Below, piece after piece: positions 21,762 through 33,600 of a stretch of DNA of 64,000 nucleotides; within the stretch, counting starts at the first letter, position 1, and each line of letters starts with the position of its first letter. The notes under the pieces were generated by a model that saw only the letters and a list, made by a program, of their open reading frames with translations, had not been told where the DNA came from and searched no databases. The stretch comes from Neoarius graeffei (Eukaryota; Chordata; Actinopteri; Siluriformes; Ariidae), in NCBI RefSeq assembly GCF_027579695.1, contig NC_083577.1, positions 35,371,698-35,435,697 on the forward strand. Reading direction: 5' to 3'. The translations under genes and the position numbers were made by a program.

Positions 21762-21762
21762 T

Positions 21763-22000
21763 TTTCTATATTTCTGCATAAATATGACTTAAAACATCCT
21801 CATTAGATTTTCACTTGGTCATTTACTTATTAAGGAAAATGACCCAATGACCTCTAGGATTAGCAGTTAATTTGAAGGTGAAATTAGAGTCAGGTGTTTT
21901 CAGTCAATGGGATGACAATCAGGTGTGAGTGGGCACCCTGTTTTATTTAAAGAACAGGGATCTATCAAAGTCTGATCTTCATAACACATGTTGTTTGTCT
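21763..22000 (+). mobile_element. Fragment of the Tc1 family present at 31331
   Basis: It matches the terminal and 5' leader parts of the intact element at 31331-32933 (ttctatatttctgcataaat, then gtgggcaccctgttttattt, then aacagggatctatcaaagtc) with the middle missing. It is a deletion derivative. Confidence 0.75.
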
Positions 22001-22009
22001 CTTTGTAGC

Positions 22010-22135
22010 AGCCCTGTGATGACCTGGCAACTTGTCCAGGGTGTACCTCGCCTCTCGCCCATAGTCAGCTGGGATAGACCCCAACTTGCCTGCAGCCCTG
22101 AAGAACAGGATAAGCAGCTACAGATGACAGATGGA
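22010..22135 (+). mobile_element. SINE 3' fragment
   Basis: Tail-side part only: cagccctgtgatgacctggc through aacaggataagcagctacag. Confidence 0.8.
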
Positions 22136-22271
22136 TGGACCACTCAACATCAGCCAATATTATTTAATTATGTCATGGATTTGGTTCTCTATGTCCCAGA
22201 TTTAGCTCGGATGAAAAATATAGATACAGGCACGTTGCTGTTCACTGATTGTTATATGACAAGGCCTGTTC

Positions 22272-22670
22272 GGGGTGGCACGGTGGTGTAGTGGTTAGTG
22301 TTGTCGCCTCACAGCAAGAAGGTCCGGGTTTGAGCCCTGTGGCCAGCGAGGGCCTTTCTGTGTGGAGTTTGCATGTTCTCCCCGTGTCTGCGTGGGTTTC
22401 CTCCAGGGGCTCTGGTTTCCCCCACAGTCCAAAGACATGCAGGTTAGGTTAACTGGTGACTCTAAATTGACCGTAGGTGTGAATGTGAGTGTGAATGGTT
22501 GTCTGTGTCTATGTGTCAGCCCTGTGATGACCTGGCGACTTGTCCAGGGTGTACCCCGCCTCTCGCCTGTAGTCAGCTGGGATAGGCTCCAGCTTGCCTG
22601 CGACCCTGTAGAACAGGATAAGAGGCTACAGATAATGGATAGATGGATGGATGGATGGATGGATGGATGG
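22272..22670 (+). mobile_element. tRNA-derived SINE with (ATGG)n tail
   Basis: This complete copy runs from tRNA head to tail and is flanked by acaaggcctgttc (22259-22271) and acaaggcccgttc (22671-22683). The tail has expanded as (atgg)n rather than the usual (atgag)n. Confidence 0.92.
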
Positions 22671-22776
22671 ACAAGGCCCGTTCATCATTTCGACATTCAT
22701 ATTCAGGTTAGAATAGTGGAAATTTGTCCGCCATGACAATCATGTCTAAATCGGGCTGAATTCGTGTTGTCTGATG

Positions 22777-23072
22777 TTGGGGGTGGTAGTGGTTAGCACT
22801 GTTGCCTCACAGCAAGAAGGTCCGGGTTCGAGCCCAGAGGCCGGCGAGGGCCTTTCTGTGTGGAGTTTGCATGTTCTCCCCGTGTCCGCGTGGGTTTCCT
22901 CCGGGTGCTCCGGTTTCCCCCACAGTCCAAAGACATGCAGGTTAGGTTAACTGGTGACTCTAAATTGACCGTAGGTGTGAATGTGAGTGTGAATGGTTGT
23001 CTGTGTCTATGTGTCAGCCCTGTGATGACCTGGCGACTTGTCCAGGGTGTACCCCGCCTTTCGCCCGTAGGG
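22777..23072 (+). mobile_element. SINE, tail truncated
   Basis: The head and body are present up to cctttcgcccgtag. It then stops abruptly at single-copy sequence that leads into the probable tbccd1 promoter. Confidence 0.88.
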
Positions 23073-23328
23073 AACGCAACAGGACTTTTATTTTGAAATC
23101 CACACAGGAAGTTATGTTGTTTCTCGACCTGTTCGCTCCAGGAACCGCGCACCAAACGGAAAGGTGTTTTTAAAAAGAATTATTTAAGAGAGAAAATTTG
23201 GGGGTAGAAAATGTAGTTTGCTGCACATTTTTTTGGATAAACTTTTTTTTTTTTAAATTAAGGGAGGAAACGTCAATACTGTATTAAAAAAAAGTTAAAT
23301 AAATAAACACTGCGAGTGAGAGTTTCTG

Positions 23329-23489
23329 GCGCCAAATAAAGAGGAGTGGAGAACTAACCGCACACACACACTCAGGGTTACACCAAAGTCCGCCATTTCA
23401 CTGTTAGCATAAAAAGCTGATTAGCAAAGAGTTTATTTTCCTTATGAAGTGCAAGTGACGGAAGAGCAGAGGACGGCCGGATGCGGAAA
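23329..23489 (+). promoter_or_regulatory. tbccd1: Probable tbccd1 promoter and 5' UTR exon
   Basis: Single-copy sequence holds an E2F-like gcgccaaa (23329-23336), ccgccatttc, and a clean donor atgcggaaa|gtaagaat at 23489/23490. A non-coding exon ending here would splice to an acceptor just upstream of the ATG at 29456, for example tggtttccag near 29420. The link to tbccd1 is inference: it is the nearest upstream exon-like sequence on the right strand. Confidence 0.45.
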
Positions 23490-23732
23490 GTAAGAATACA
23501 AACATAGTTCGCTTTATATTTACCTCTTAAAAATGTATTATGTGTATATATAAGATTTGTAACTAACAGAAGTTAGTTATCTTCTTTGCGAATTTATATT
23601 TAACGGCCAAAATGATTGCACGTCCTGTGGTTGCCATGGCAACCTGGTTCTCCCGGTCCTTGAAGATACCTATTTGCTAATAAGCTAGCAAAGATGAAGA
23701 GTTAGCATGGACAAGTCTAAGGTTTACAGTTA

Positions 23733-24606
23733 CACTACTGTTCAAAAGTTTGGGGTCACTTCCTTATTTTTGAAAGAAAAGCACTGTTCTTTTCAATGAA
23801 GCTCACTTTAAACTAATCAGAAATGCACTCTATACATTGCTAATGTGCTAAATGACTATTCTAGCTGCAAATGTCTGGTTTTTGGTGCAATATCTCCATA
23901 GGTGTATAGAGGCCCATTTCCAGCAACTCTCACTCCAGTGTTCTAATGGTACAATGTGTTTGCTCATTGCCTCAGAAGGCTAATGGATGATTAGAAAACC
24001 CTTGTACAATCATGTTAGCACAGCTGAAAACAGTTGAGCTCTTTAGAGAAGCTATAAAACTGACCTTCCTTTGAGCAGATTGAGTTTCTGGAGCATCACA
24101 TTTGTGGGGTCGATTAAATGCTCAAAATGGCCAGAAAAATGTCTCGACTATATTTTCTTTCTGTTAAATAATTAATATTGTCTTCTTTACATTTTTTTTT
24201 AATAATCTTTACTTTTCTCTGCATGTTTTAAATTTAATTTTAACTTTACTCTATTTTATTCTTTATTCTATTCTGCTGGTTTCTTTTTTTTCCTCCTATT
24301 TGAACTTCTACTTCATTTTATTATTTTATTTCTACTATTGTTTAATTATTATTTTCTTTTAATTCTTTTAATTAATTGTTTTAGAATAAAAATAAAATTA
24401 TTTTATGTAATTTTATTTCTCTATTTATTGTTTTTGTTTTTACTTCCGTAAAGCACATTGAACTGCCATTGTGTATGAAATGTGCTATATAAATAAACTT
24501 GCCTTGCCTTCTATTCATTTTACAACTTATGGTGGTAAATCAAAGTGTGACTTTTCGTGGAAAACACAAAATTGTCTGGGTGACCCCAAACTTTTGAACG
24601 GTAGTG
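23733..24606. mobile_element. Tc1-like element, deleted, with LINE tail inside
   Basis: The inverted ends read cactactgttcaaaagtttg and the complement of cactaccgttcaaaagtttg, with TA on each side. Positions 24155-24511 are an inserted AT-rich block ending in gtgctatataaataaacttg, a non-LTR-type tail. No transposase remains. Confidence 0.8.
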
Positions 24607-25254
24607 TAGATACAAGCCAAATGTTGGTTATTTAGCTCTTCTTTATTTCTATACTAAAATATTCCATATTAAACACAACACTACTGATGATGATAATATA
24701 CAACCTGCGACACCTTTTGGCTTCATTTGACTCCAGTTGTCTGGACAGGCTGTTCAGCTATAAATCATTTACTTCTTAACGTTTCTGTCCTAAAGTTGGC
24801 AGGTTTCACAGGCTTTTCTTTAACCTTTATACAACCCCAATTCTAAAAAAGTTAGGACTCTGTGTAAACTGGAAATAAAAACAGAATGAGCAGTAAAAAA
24901 ATTAAAGCCCTAAATTCTGGCATGATAATACCCAGGGTCTCAGAGGTTTTAGATCCATGGTGTTTCAATGATTTCTGACCTAAATAGTATTCATGTATAC
25001 ACATTTGAAATTTCACCATAAGTTCAACTGTTTTTTGTTATAGATTACTGAGGTATTTGATTGATTGAAAATCTACAGGGATCCCTTAATTATCTATGAT
25101 CAAGTAGTGTTGTAACAAAAATATGCATGAAAATATGAACAGCGGTTTGCTCCATCTTATGCAATCCAATGAAGAGAATCGATCATGACCTCCTGTTGAT
25201 CACAAAGGGATCTGAACCTAAGAACTGCCACCTTAAAATAAGTTGCTTTATTTT

Positions 25255-26215
25255 TTTCGTGGTCCAAATCCTGCGCTCTGATTGGCTGGCGAGCGGGTCC
25301 GTATCCTACGGTACGGATCCCGGTTACAGACCTCTGGCGACTCGCTCATTCACAACAACAAACATAGTAGCAATTTTTGACAACATTTTTCGCATTTCTC
25401 AGGAGAATAGCATTAATGTTACATCATGTATAGCGATAACGACAGTGTTCACAGTGAAAGCGAGTTTTACTACCCTGAGGAAGAAGAAATAAAATAAAAC
25501 ATTTCAGGAGAAAGCGAAAAACCTCTAACTATTGCTAACGCCGAGCAAAAACATGGCTGAATCCTGAATGACTCCTATTTGTATAAATAGGGGACTACAT
25601 AGGCGGCAAAATTTAGTTTTTTTTTTCCTGCCATGGAAGTGCACTTGTATACCGAGAAGGAAGCCATTTGCATTACAGCCGTGAATGAGGATTCAAAATA
25701 GCATTAATTTTACATCATGGATAGCGATAACGACAGTGTTCACAGCGAAAGCGAGTTTTACTACCCTGAGGAAGAAGAAATAAAAGAAAACATTTCAGGA
25801 GAAAGCTAAAACCCTCTAACTTGCTAATGCCAAGCAAAAACATGGCTGAATCCTGAATGACTCCTATTTGTATAAATAGGAGGCTACACAGGCGGCAAAA
25901 CGTAGTTGTTGTTTTTTTTTTCCTGCCATGGAAGTGCACTTGTATACCGAGGAGGAAGCCATTTGCATTACAGCCGTGAATGAGGATTCAAAATGGCGGC
26001 TCGGCTCGGTTTTCCCTTTCGGGCGCTCTCGTTTTCTGTTAGAATTTGGTAAAGAAAAAATAAATATATTATTTACCAGCTTAAGGTCGGTCTGTATGGT
26101 GAAACACCGTGACCTCGGCCTTGAATACTGACCTCGGCCCAGAGGACCTCGCTCAGTACTTTCAAGACCTCGGTCACGGTATTTCACAATACAGACCTCC
26201 CAGCTGCTAAATAAC
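25255..26215 (+). mobile_element. Element with terminal palindrome, copy A
   Basis: It shares its whole length with 34862-36590 in the other orientation. It holds the frames MDSDNDSVHSESEFYYPEEE and MEVHLYTEEEAICITAVNE and ends in a long palindrome around gaccgaggtc-type sequence (about 26075-26210). A 292 bp segment is tandemly duplicated (about 25408-25697 and 25700-25990). Confidence 0.65.
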
Positions 26216-26376
26216 ATGTATGTACTGTATTACTATAACTGTAATGATTTAGAATGTTTCTGATGCAATTACCATAATATATGTATAACTAAGATACGCT
26301 GAAAAGAAAAGTAAGGCAACTGCATATTATAAAGTTTAAATTTTGGCATTTTATTAAATGGACTAGATTAAGATAA

Positions 26377-26713
26377 CTTAATTCATACATTTAAGTTTGC
26401 AGAAAGATTATGTATTTATAAAAAACATTCCTGAAGAGATTGTGTTAATAAGTGTCAAATGTAGCATAATTTGGAATAATAATGATAAGCGTATTTGGCA
26501 GTGTGAGGTCACTGTGAGCCTTTAACACAAGAATAATCCGGAGCCTTCTTTTGTTAAATGGATCCCAGTGACATCACACTGCCAAAACTGCTTATGATTA
26601 TTATTTGAAATGATGCTATATTTGATACATTTGGACAGCTTCACTTCGTGAGAGTGTTTATACGGTAAGTACATAATCTTTCTGCAAACCCAAACTAATG
26701 AATTAAGTTTTCT
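26377..26713. mobile_element. Foldback MITE
   Basis: The left arm (acttaattcatacatttaag, gtttgcagaaagattatgta) is inverted at the right (tacataatctttctgcaaac, aatgaattaagt). The centre also partly pairs (gcagtgtgaggtcactg against cagtgacatcacactgc). There is no coding content. Confidence 0.65.
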
Positions 26714-27260
26714 ACTCCTTTAAAGCAGATTAATTCTCCTCGGCTTTTGCTTGGCCCAATGTTGGGCAACCCTCTTATAGTCCATCTCGCTGTCATCCAT
26801 GCTGATGTGGATCAAATTGTCCAGCGAGTCTTCCCCTAGATTATTAAAATCAGTCGGCTTTGCCCGTCTGGTGGGGGACAACATCGGCAGCCAATGAGAT
26901 CGCTTATAATGAATCGGAAAATTCTGGGATGTCTGACGTTTTCTTTCAATATTTTTATTGGACGGTTTGAACACGTGATCTTGACATAGCCAACAGATTG
27001 CAGTTTGTTTACATCATACCACGCAGACATATTACTTTGACAGAATCAACACAAACATTGGAAAAAAAGACCGCTTGTTTAACACAAATATCAATCAATA
27101 TGTAAATTGATCTGTTATTTGCTCTCCTATGTATTTAGTTACTTGTGGGTAGGAAATTTAAGGTATCGGTATAAATCTAAGCGTATCGGATTTTAACTAA
27201 AGCAACTAAGCGTATCGGCAGGCAAAGCAAGCGTATCGGGCCCGACATGCTAAAACGCTT
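26714..27260. other. Unclassified repeat-like sequence
   Basis: On the minus strand a short frame reads DSLDNLIHISMDDSEMDYKR with no family that I know. The block ends with three copies of aagcgtatcgg near 27179, 27212 and 27230. It is probably part of another DNA element inserted in the 24832-29385 transposon. Confidence 0.35.
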
Positions 27261-27767
27261 TGGGGAAAACCATGATGAGACCATTTGCAAATCACGAGAA
27301 CCCTATATTTCCTTGAAAACATTACGAAGACAACATATCAAATATTGAAACTGAGAAATTTTGTCTTATCTTGTTTATATGCTCATTTTGAATTTGATAT
27401 CAGCAACACATTTCAAAAAAGTTGGTTCAGGTTCATGTTTACCATTGTATTGCATCATCTCTACTTTTAACAACACACTGTAAATGTTTGGGAACTGAGG
27501 AGACCGATTCCTGTAATTTCGAAAGAAAAATGTTGTCCCGTTCTTGCCTGATATACAATTTCATTTGCTCAACAGTTCGGGGTCTCCTTTGTCATACTTT
27601 GCGTTTTCATAATGCACCAAATGTTTTAAACAGGAGGCAGGTCTGGACTGCAGGCAGGCCAGTTTAGCCCGTGCACTCTTTTACTATGAAGCCATGCAGT
27701 TTTAATATGTGCAGAAAGTGGTTTGGTATTGCCTTGCTGAAAGAAGGAAGGCCTTCCTTGAAAAAGA

Positions 27768-27990
27768 TTTTTATCCCCCGTTGGCCGAAAGACCCGAAGG
27801 GGGATTGTCATGGCAAAGTAAGTCTATCTGTCCGTCCCGGAAAGGGTTCTGACCTCCTGAAATCAACTCACAATTTGTGGAGGAATTTCATGAAACTTGG
27901 CAAAAGGCTTTGTTATAGGACAGTAATATGCATATTGCAATTTCGTTTGCAATATATTGTAGCGGGGGATATTGTGCTCTCAGAGCACTC
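27768..27990 (+). repeat. Dispersed repeat A, copy 2
   Basis: Ends atcccccgttggccgaaag and gcgggggatattgtgctctc are inverted at the gggggat core. It is inserted in the transposase remnant of the 24832-29385 element and matches the start of the window in reverse. Confidence 0.65.
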
Positions 27991-28749
27991 TTGTGTCTGG
28001 ATGTCAGGATATTGCTCTGAAACATGTATATATCATTCAGCATTAATGATGCCTTCCCAGATGTACAAGCTACCCAGATCATGTGCACTAATGCACCCTC
28101 ATACCATCACAGATGCTGGCTTTTGAACTGTGCACTGATGATAAGCCGGATGACCCCTCTCCTCTTTAGCCTGGAGGACGTGGTGTCCATGATTTCTAAA
28201 AAGAATTTCTAATTTTGATTCTTCAGACCTCCGGACAATTTTCCATTTCGCCTCAGTCCATCGTAAAAGAGCTCGGGCCCAGAGAAGGTGGCGGTGTTTC
28301 TGGATATTGTTTATATCTGGTTTTAACTTGCATTTGTGGATGCAGTAATGAACCGTTTTCACAGACGATGGTTTTCTGAAGTGTTCCTGAGCCCTACAGT
28401 GATTTCCACTACAGACACGTGTCTGCTTTTAATGCAGTGTCGCCTGAGGACCTGAAGATCACAGGCATCCAGTGTCAGTTTTCAGCCTTGTCTCTTGCAT
28501 ACAGAGATTTCTCCAGATTCTCTGAATCTTTTAATGATATTATGTACCATAGTTGATGTGATCCCCAAATTCTTTGCAAATTTTCATTGAGGAATGTTAT
28601 TCTTAAATTGTTGCACTGTTTGCCCACGCAGTCTTTCACAGAGCGGTGAACCCCTCCCCATCTTTACTTCTGAGCGACTTTACCTCTCTGGGATGCTCTT
28701 TTTATACCCAATCATGTGACTGACCTCTTGCCAATTAACCAATTATTAT

Positions 28750-29126
28750 CTCATCTCATCTCATTATCTCTAGCCGCTTTATCCTTCTACAGGGTCGCAG
28801 GCAAGCTGGAGCCTATCCCAGCTGACTACGGGCGAAAGGCGGGGTACACCCTGGACAAGTCGCCAGGTCATCACAGGGCTGACACATAGACACAGACAAC
28901 CATTCACACTCACATTCACACCTACGGTCAATTTAGAGTCACCAGTTAACCTAACCTGCATGTCTTTGGACTGTGGGGGAAACCGGAGCACCCGGAGGAA
29001 ACCCACGCGGACACGGGGAGAACATGCAAACTCTGCACAGAAAGGCCCTCATCGGCCACGGGGCTCGAACCCAGACCTTCTTGCTGTGAGGCGACAGCGC
29101 TAACCACTTCGCCACCGTGCCGCCCA
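28750..29126 (-). mobile_element. tRNA-derived SINE
   Basis: This full-length copy is flanked by aattattat (28741-28749 and 29127-29135), inside the Tc1/mariner-type element. Confidence 0.9.
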
Positions 29127-29455
29127 AATTATTATTATTATTATTATTATTTTTTTAGCATTACACAACTTTTTCAGTCTTTTGTTGCCCCATTCTAAAT
29201 TTTCTGAAATGTTTGCAAATTCAAAATGAGCATATATTTTTTTAAAAAACAATTTTTTTTCAACATTTGATATGTTGTCTTTGTACTATTTTCAATGAAA
29301 TGTAGGGTTTCCATGATTTGCAAATGATCACATTCTGTTTTTATTTACAGTTTACACAGCGTTCCAACTTTTTTGGAATTGGGGTTACATTTTCGTGACT
29401 GGGCTAAGGTGGTTTCCAGACCACTCTTAACACTTCTCATCTGTTTCCGAAAGAA

Positions 29456-30625
29456 ATGGAGGTCTGCTCGGCAAGCGTGTGGCCCCGTCTGGAGCCGTTC
29501 CTCCTGGGTGCGCTACAGGCTGCTCCTCCAGGCAAGCTGAGCATGCACTATCTGCGCAAGATGGCCTGCTACGTGCGCACGCGTGATGGCTGCTTCCCAC
29601 GTCTGGGCTGGCATATGTGGCGGCACATCGCCTGTGGCAAGCTGCAGTTGCCTGAGGAGCTGGCCTGGCTCTACTTTGAGACCTTTGACCTGCTGGTGCC
29701 ACGTTCTGCTGAAGAGAAGCTCGAGTGGGCAGAGGTTCTGTCTCAGAGTTTGAACCCTCGTGATCTTGATCGCCAGCGCAGCAAGGTGACAAAAAGACAG
29801 GATTTTATTCATTGGTAACTAATTGTTCATAATCCTAACCGATCATGCTTATGAATGAAATTCATTCCAGTCATCTTCCATTCATTTGATGTGAAAGTGC
29901 AAATAGAGATTTGTCAAAGCCCAATACTTTGTCGGGTTCCTAATGAGTAATCTATTTAATTTTGACATCTCTTCCTGTACAGCTGTCTGTGGACACGCTA
30001 CAGTTCCTGCTGTTTCTCTACCTGCAGCAGCTGAACCGTGTCTCTCTGCGTGCCTCTCTGATTGGGGAAGAGTGGCCGAGTCACCGCTCCCGCGCCCCGT
30101 CGTCCTCCTCTGATCGGGAGGCCAAGATCAGCTCTCAAAACAAGGTCAAAACTCGACGATATATCTAATTATATCTGTCACACCATCTTTATGTTCCAAG
30201 GTATCAGTTTTTATGTAGCGCAATGTTTGTGTTTTAATGTACAAGAACTACTGAGTTCCTTCAAAATTTCCTCAATGCCACTAATACCCCTTTTCCACCA
30301 CATCAGTTCCAGGGCTGGTTCGGGGCTGGTGCTGGTTCACAACTCGTTCAACTTGCGAGCCTGCTGAGAACCAGTTTGCTTTTCCATAGCTCACGGTGCT
30401 AAGGGAAGCCACGTCATTACGTCGCTGTATACGTCAGTTACGTCGCTACGTTTGCATAAATCTTGGCGCGAATATCGAAGCAAAAACAACACAGAAGAAG
30501 CAGCAGCAGCAACAACAATAATAATAATAATGGATGACTTCGCGTTTGTACAGCTGCTGCTTCTCGTCGCTTAAAAATGGCGATCTTTCGCGGTCTTATT
30601 ATTGTTGTTGGTCTTAACAACTCCG

Positions 30626-30661
<36 letters not shown>

Positions 30662-33600
30662 CTGAGGTAAGCGGTTCTTTCCTCTGGCCCAGCAGAGAGT
30701 TGGTGCTGGCCTGGAACTGGTTTTTCTGGCCCCAGAGCCAGTTCTTTGTCAGTGGAAACAGAAAACCCGGTTCCAAACTAAGCACTGGCCCCGAACCAGC
30801 CCTGGAACTGCTTTGGTGGAAAAGGGGCATAAGAGAGAAACCAGTAACTAACTATATCCTGTAATATCATGTTCTGTCAGAATTGGGACGACATCGCACA
30901 CCTCACCTTCATGCAGACTCACCTGGCTGAACTGCTGGAGCTGCTGGCAGATCCATGTGAGATGAGCGGTTCGGGTCAGGCCCTGCGAGACAGTAAACTC
31001 TCAGCCGAGGCGCTGCAGGCTCTCAGCGTGCTGCTGGAGGGCACGGTGAGCCACGGCCGCACCATTCACCCCCTCCATCGGCTACTGAACCGTAACCCGC
31101 TCCAGTCCCTTGCCGGATACTCAAAACTCAGCCGCTCCTACTCGCTGCAGCAGTTGCAGAGCTGGCTGCACCAGGCGCTCTCACTCAACCCGTTCGGCAT
31201 GTCCACCTGTTTGCGCTCGGGCAAGAAGCTGGCCTGGGCTCTGCAAGGTGCTTTTCTTTTTCTGCATTTCCTGCTAAGCCTTGTAGTTTTATTTTTTATG
31301 ATCAGTGTCTTTGCTGGGTAATCGGACATACAGTGGTGCTTGAAAGTTTGTGAACCCTTTAGAATTTTCTATATTTCTGCATAAATGTGACCTAAAACAT
31401 CATCAGATTTTCACACAAGTCCTAAAAGTAGATAAAGAGAACCCAGTTAAACAAATGAGACAAAAATATTATATTTGGTCATTTATTTATTGAGGAAATT
31501 GATCCAATATTACATATCTGTGAGTGGCAAAGTATGTGAACCTTTGCTTTCAGTATCTGGTGTGACCCCCTTGTGCAGCAATAACTGCAACTAAACATTT
31601 CCGGTAACTGTTGATCAGTCCTGCACACCGGCTTGGAGGAATTTTAGCCCATTCCTCCGTACAGAACAGCTTCAACTCTGGGATGTTGGTGGGTTTCCTC
31701 ACATGAACTGCTCGCTTCAGGTCCTTCCACAACATTTCGATTGGATTAAGGTCAGGACTTTGACTTCCAAAACATTTAACTTTATTCTTCTTTAACCATT
31801 CTTTAGTAGAACGACTTGTGTGCTTAGGGTCGTTGTCTTGCTGCATGACCCACCTTCTCTTGAGATTCAGTTCATGGACAGATGTCCTGACATTTTCCTT
31901 TAGAACTCGCTGGTATAATTCAGAATTCATTGTTCCATCAATGATGGCAAGCCGTCCTGGCCTAGATGCAGCAAAACAGGCACAAACCATGATACTACCA
32001 CCACCATGTTTCACAGATGGGATAAGGTTCTTATGCTGGAATGCAGTGTTTTCCTTTCTCCAAACATAACGCTTCTCATTTAAACCAAAAAGTTCTATTT
32101 TGGTCTCATCTGTCCACAAAACATTTTTCCAATAGCCTTCTGGCTTGTCCACGTGATCTTTAGCAAACTGCAGACGAGCAGCAATGTTCTTTTTGGAGAG
32201 CAGTGGCTTTCTCCTTCCAACCCTGCCATGCACATCATTGTTGTTCAGTGTTCTCCTGATGGTGGACTCATGAACATTAACATTAGCCAATGTGAGCGAG
32301 GCCTTCAGTTGCTTAGAAGTTACCCTGGGGTCCTTTGTGACCTTGCCGACGATTACACACCTTGCTCTTGGAGTGATCTTTGTTGGTCGACCACTCCTGG
32401 GGAGGGTAACAATGGTCTTGAATTTCCTCCATTTGTACACAATCTGTCTGACTGTGGATTGGTGGAGTCCAAACTCTTTAGAGATGGTTTTGTAACCTTT
32501 TCCAGCCTGATGAGCATCAACAACGCTTTTTCTGAGGTCCTCAGAAATCTCCTTTGTTCGTGCCATGATACACTTCCACAAACATGTGTTGTGAAGATCA
32601 GACTTTGATAGATCCCTGTTCTTTAAATAAAACAGGGTGCCCACTCACACCTGATTGTCATCCCATTGATTGAAAACACCTGACTCGAATTTCACCTTCA
32701 AATTAACTGCTAATCCAAAAGGTTCACAAACTTTTGCCACTCACAGATATGTAATATTGGATCATTTTCCTCAATAAATAAATGACCAAGTATAATATTT
32801 TTGTCTCATTTGTTTAACTGGGTTCTCTTTATCTACTTTTAGGACTCGTGTGAAAATCTGATGATGTTTTAGGTCATATTTTTGCAGAAATGTAGAAAAT
32901 TCTAAAGGGTTCACAAACTTTCAAGCACCACTGTATTCTTGAGATATCTTTAAGCAGACCGAGCACTTACAGGACTCTCTTTGCTTTAGTGGAAGGTGCT
33001 ATGAAGAGAGCAAAGATAGCCAGGAACACGCATATGGCCCCTCTGGGCAGCAGGGTGGTGCTGATGTCGCAGGTTTACAAACAGACGCTGGCTAAAGATT
33101 CTGAGAAGCTGGCTGGTGCAAATGTCAAACTGCACCGCTGCAGTGAGGCTTTTATCTACCTACTTTCACCCCTTAGGTAAGAGTTTTTGACAAAAGTACT
33201 GTTGACTCTTTAAGAGACTCGAAAATTTGATCTGAATATTACCAGTATTCTAAACAGCAATAAAAGTAAGCTCTTTCCTTAAAGTCCATACTTTGATGTT
33301 GCAGGTCAGTGACGTTAGATAAATGTCGTGACAGCACCGTGGTACTGGGCCCAGTAGAGACCAGCGTGCACATGCAGAGTTGCGAGAACGTGCGGCTGGT
33401 ATGTGTGGCTGGACGTCTGGCAGTTGGTGGCTCCACCCGCTGCACCATTCATGCTCTCACTCCCACGAGGCCGCTTCTACTGCCTGGCAACACCAGCCTC
33501 ACACTGGGGCCTTTCCACACACACTACCCCAGCCTGGAGGACCACATGGCCAGTGTGGGTTTGGCAGTCGTGCCCAACCTCTGGGATCAGCCGCTTATTT

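Larger units (their letters stand above)
24832..29385 (-). mobile_element. Tc1/mariner-type element split by several insertions
   Basis: The inverted ends are caaccccaattctaaaaaag (left) and the complement of accccaattccaaaaaagtt (right). The minus strand holds decayed transposase with the motif GLNWPACSPDLPP near 27640, which fits the SPDLNPIE catalytic block of the superfamily. It is interrupted at about 24895-27260 (several elements), by repeat A at 27768-27990, and by a SINE at 28750-29126. Many stops and shifts make it non-functional. Confidence 0.65.

Noticed and set aside
20452-22736. Repeated frames with [21 protein letters not shown]
   Set aside because: These are the same frame of the SINE body, present in every copy. 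The SINE is not protein-coding.
29427-29812. Minus-strand frames of about 100-120 codons over tbccd1 exon 1
   Set aside because: They are antisense of a GC-rich coding exon.
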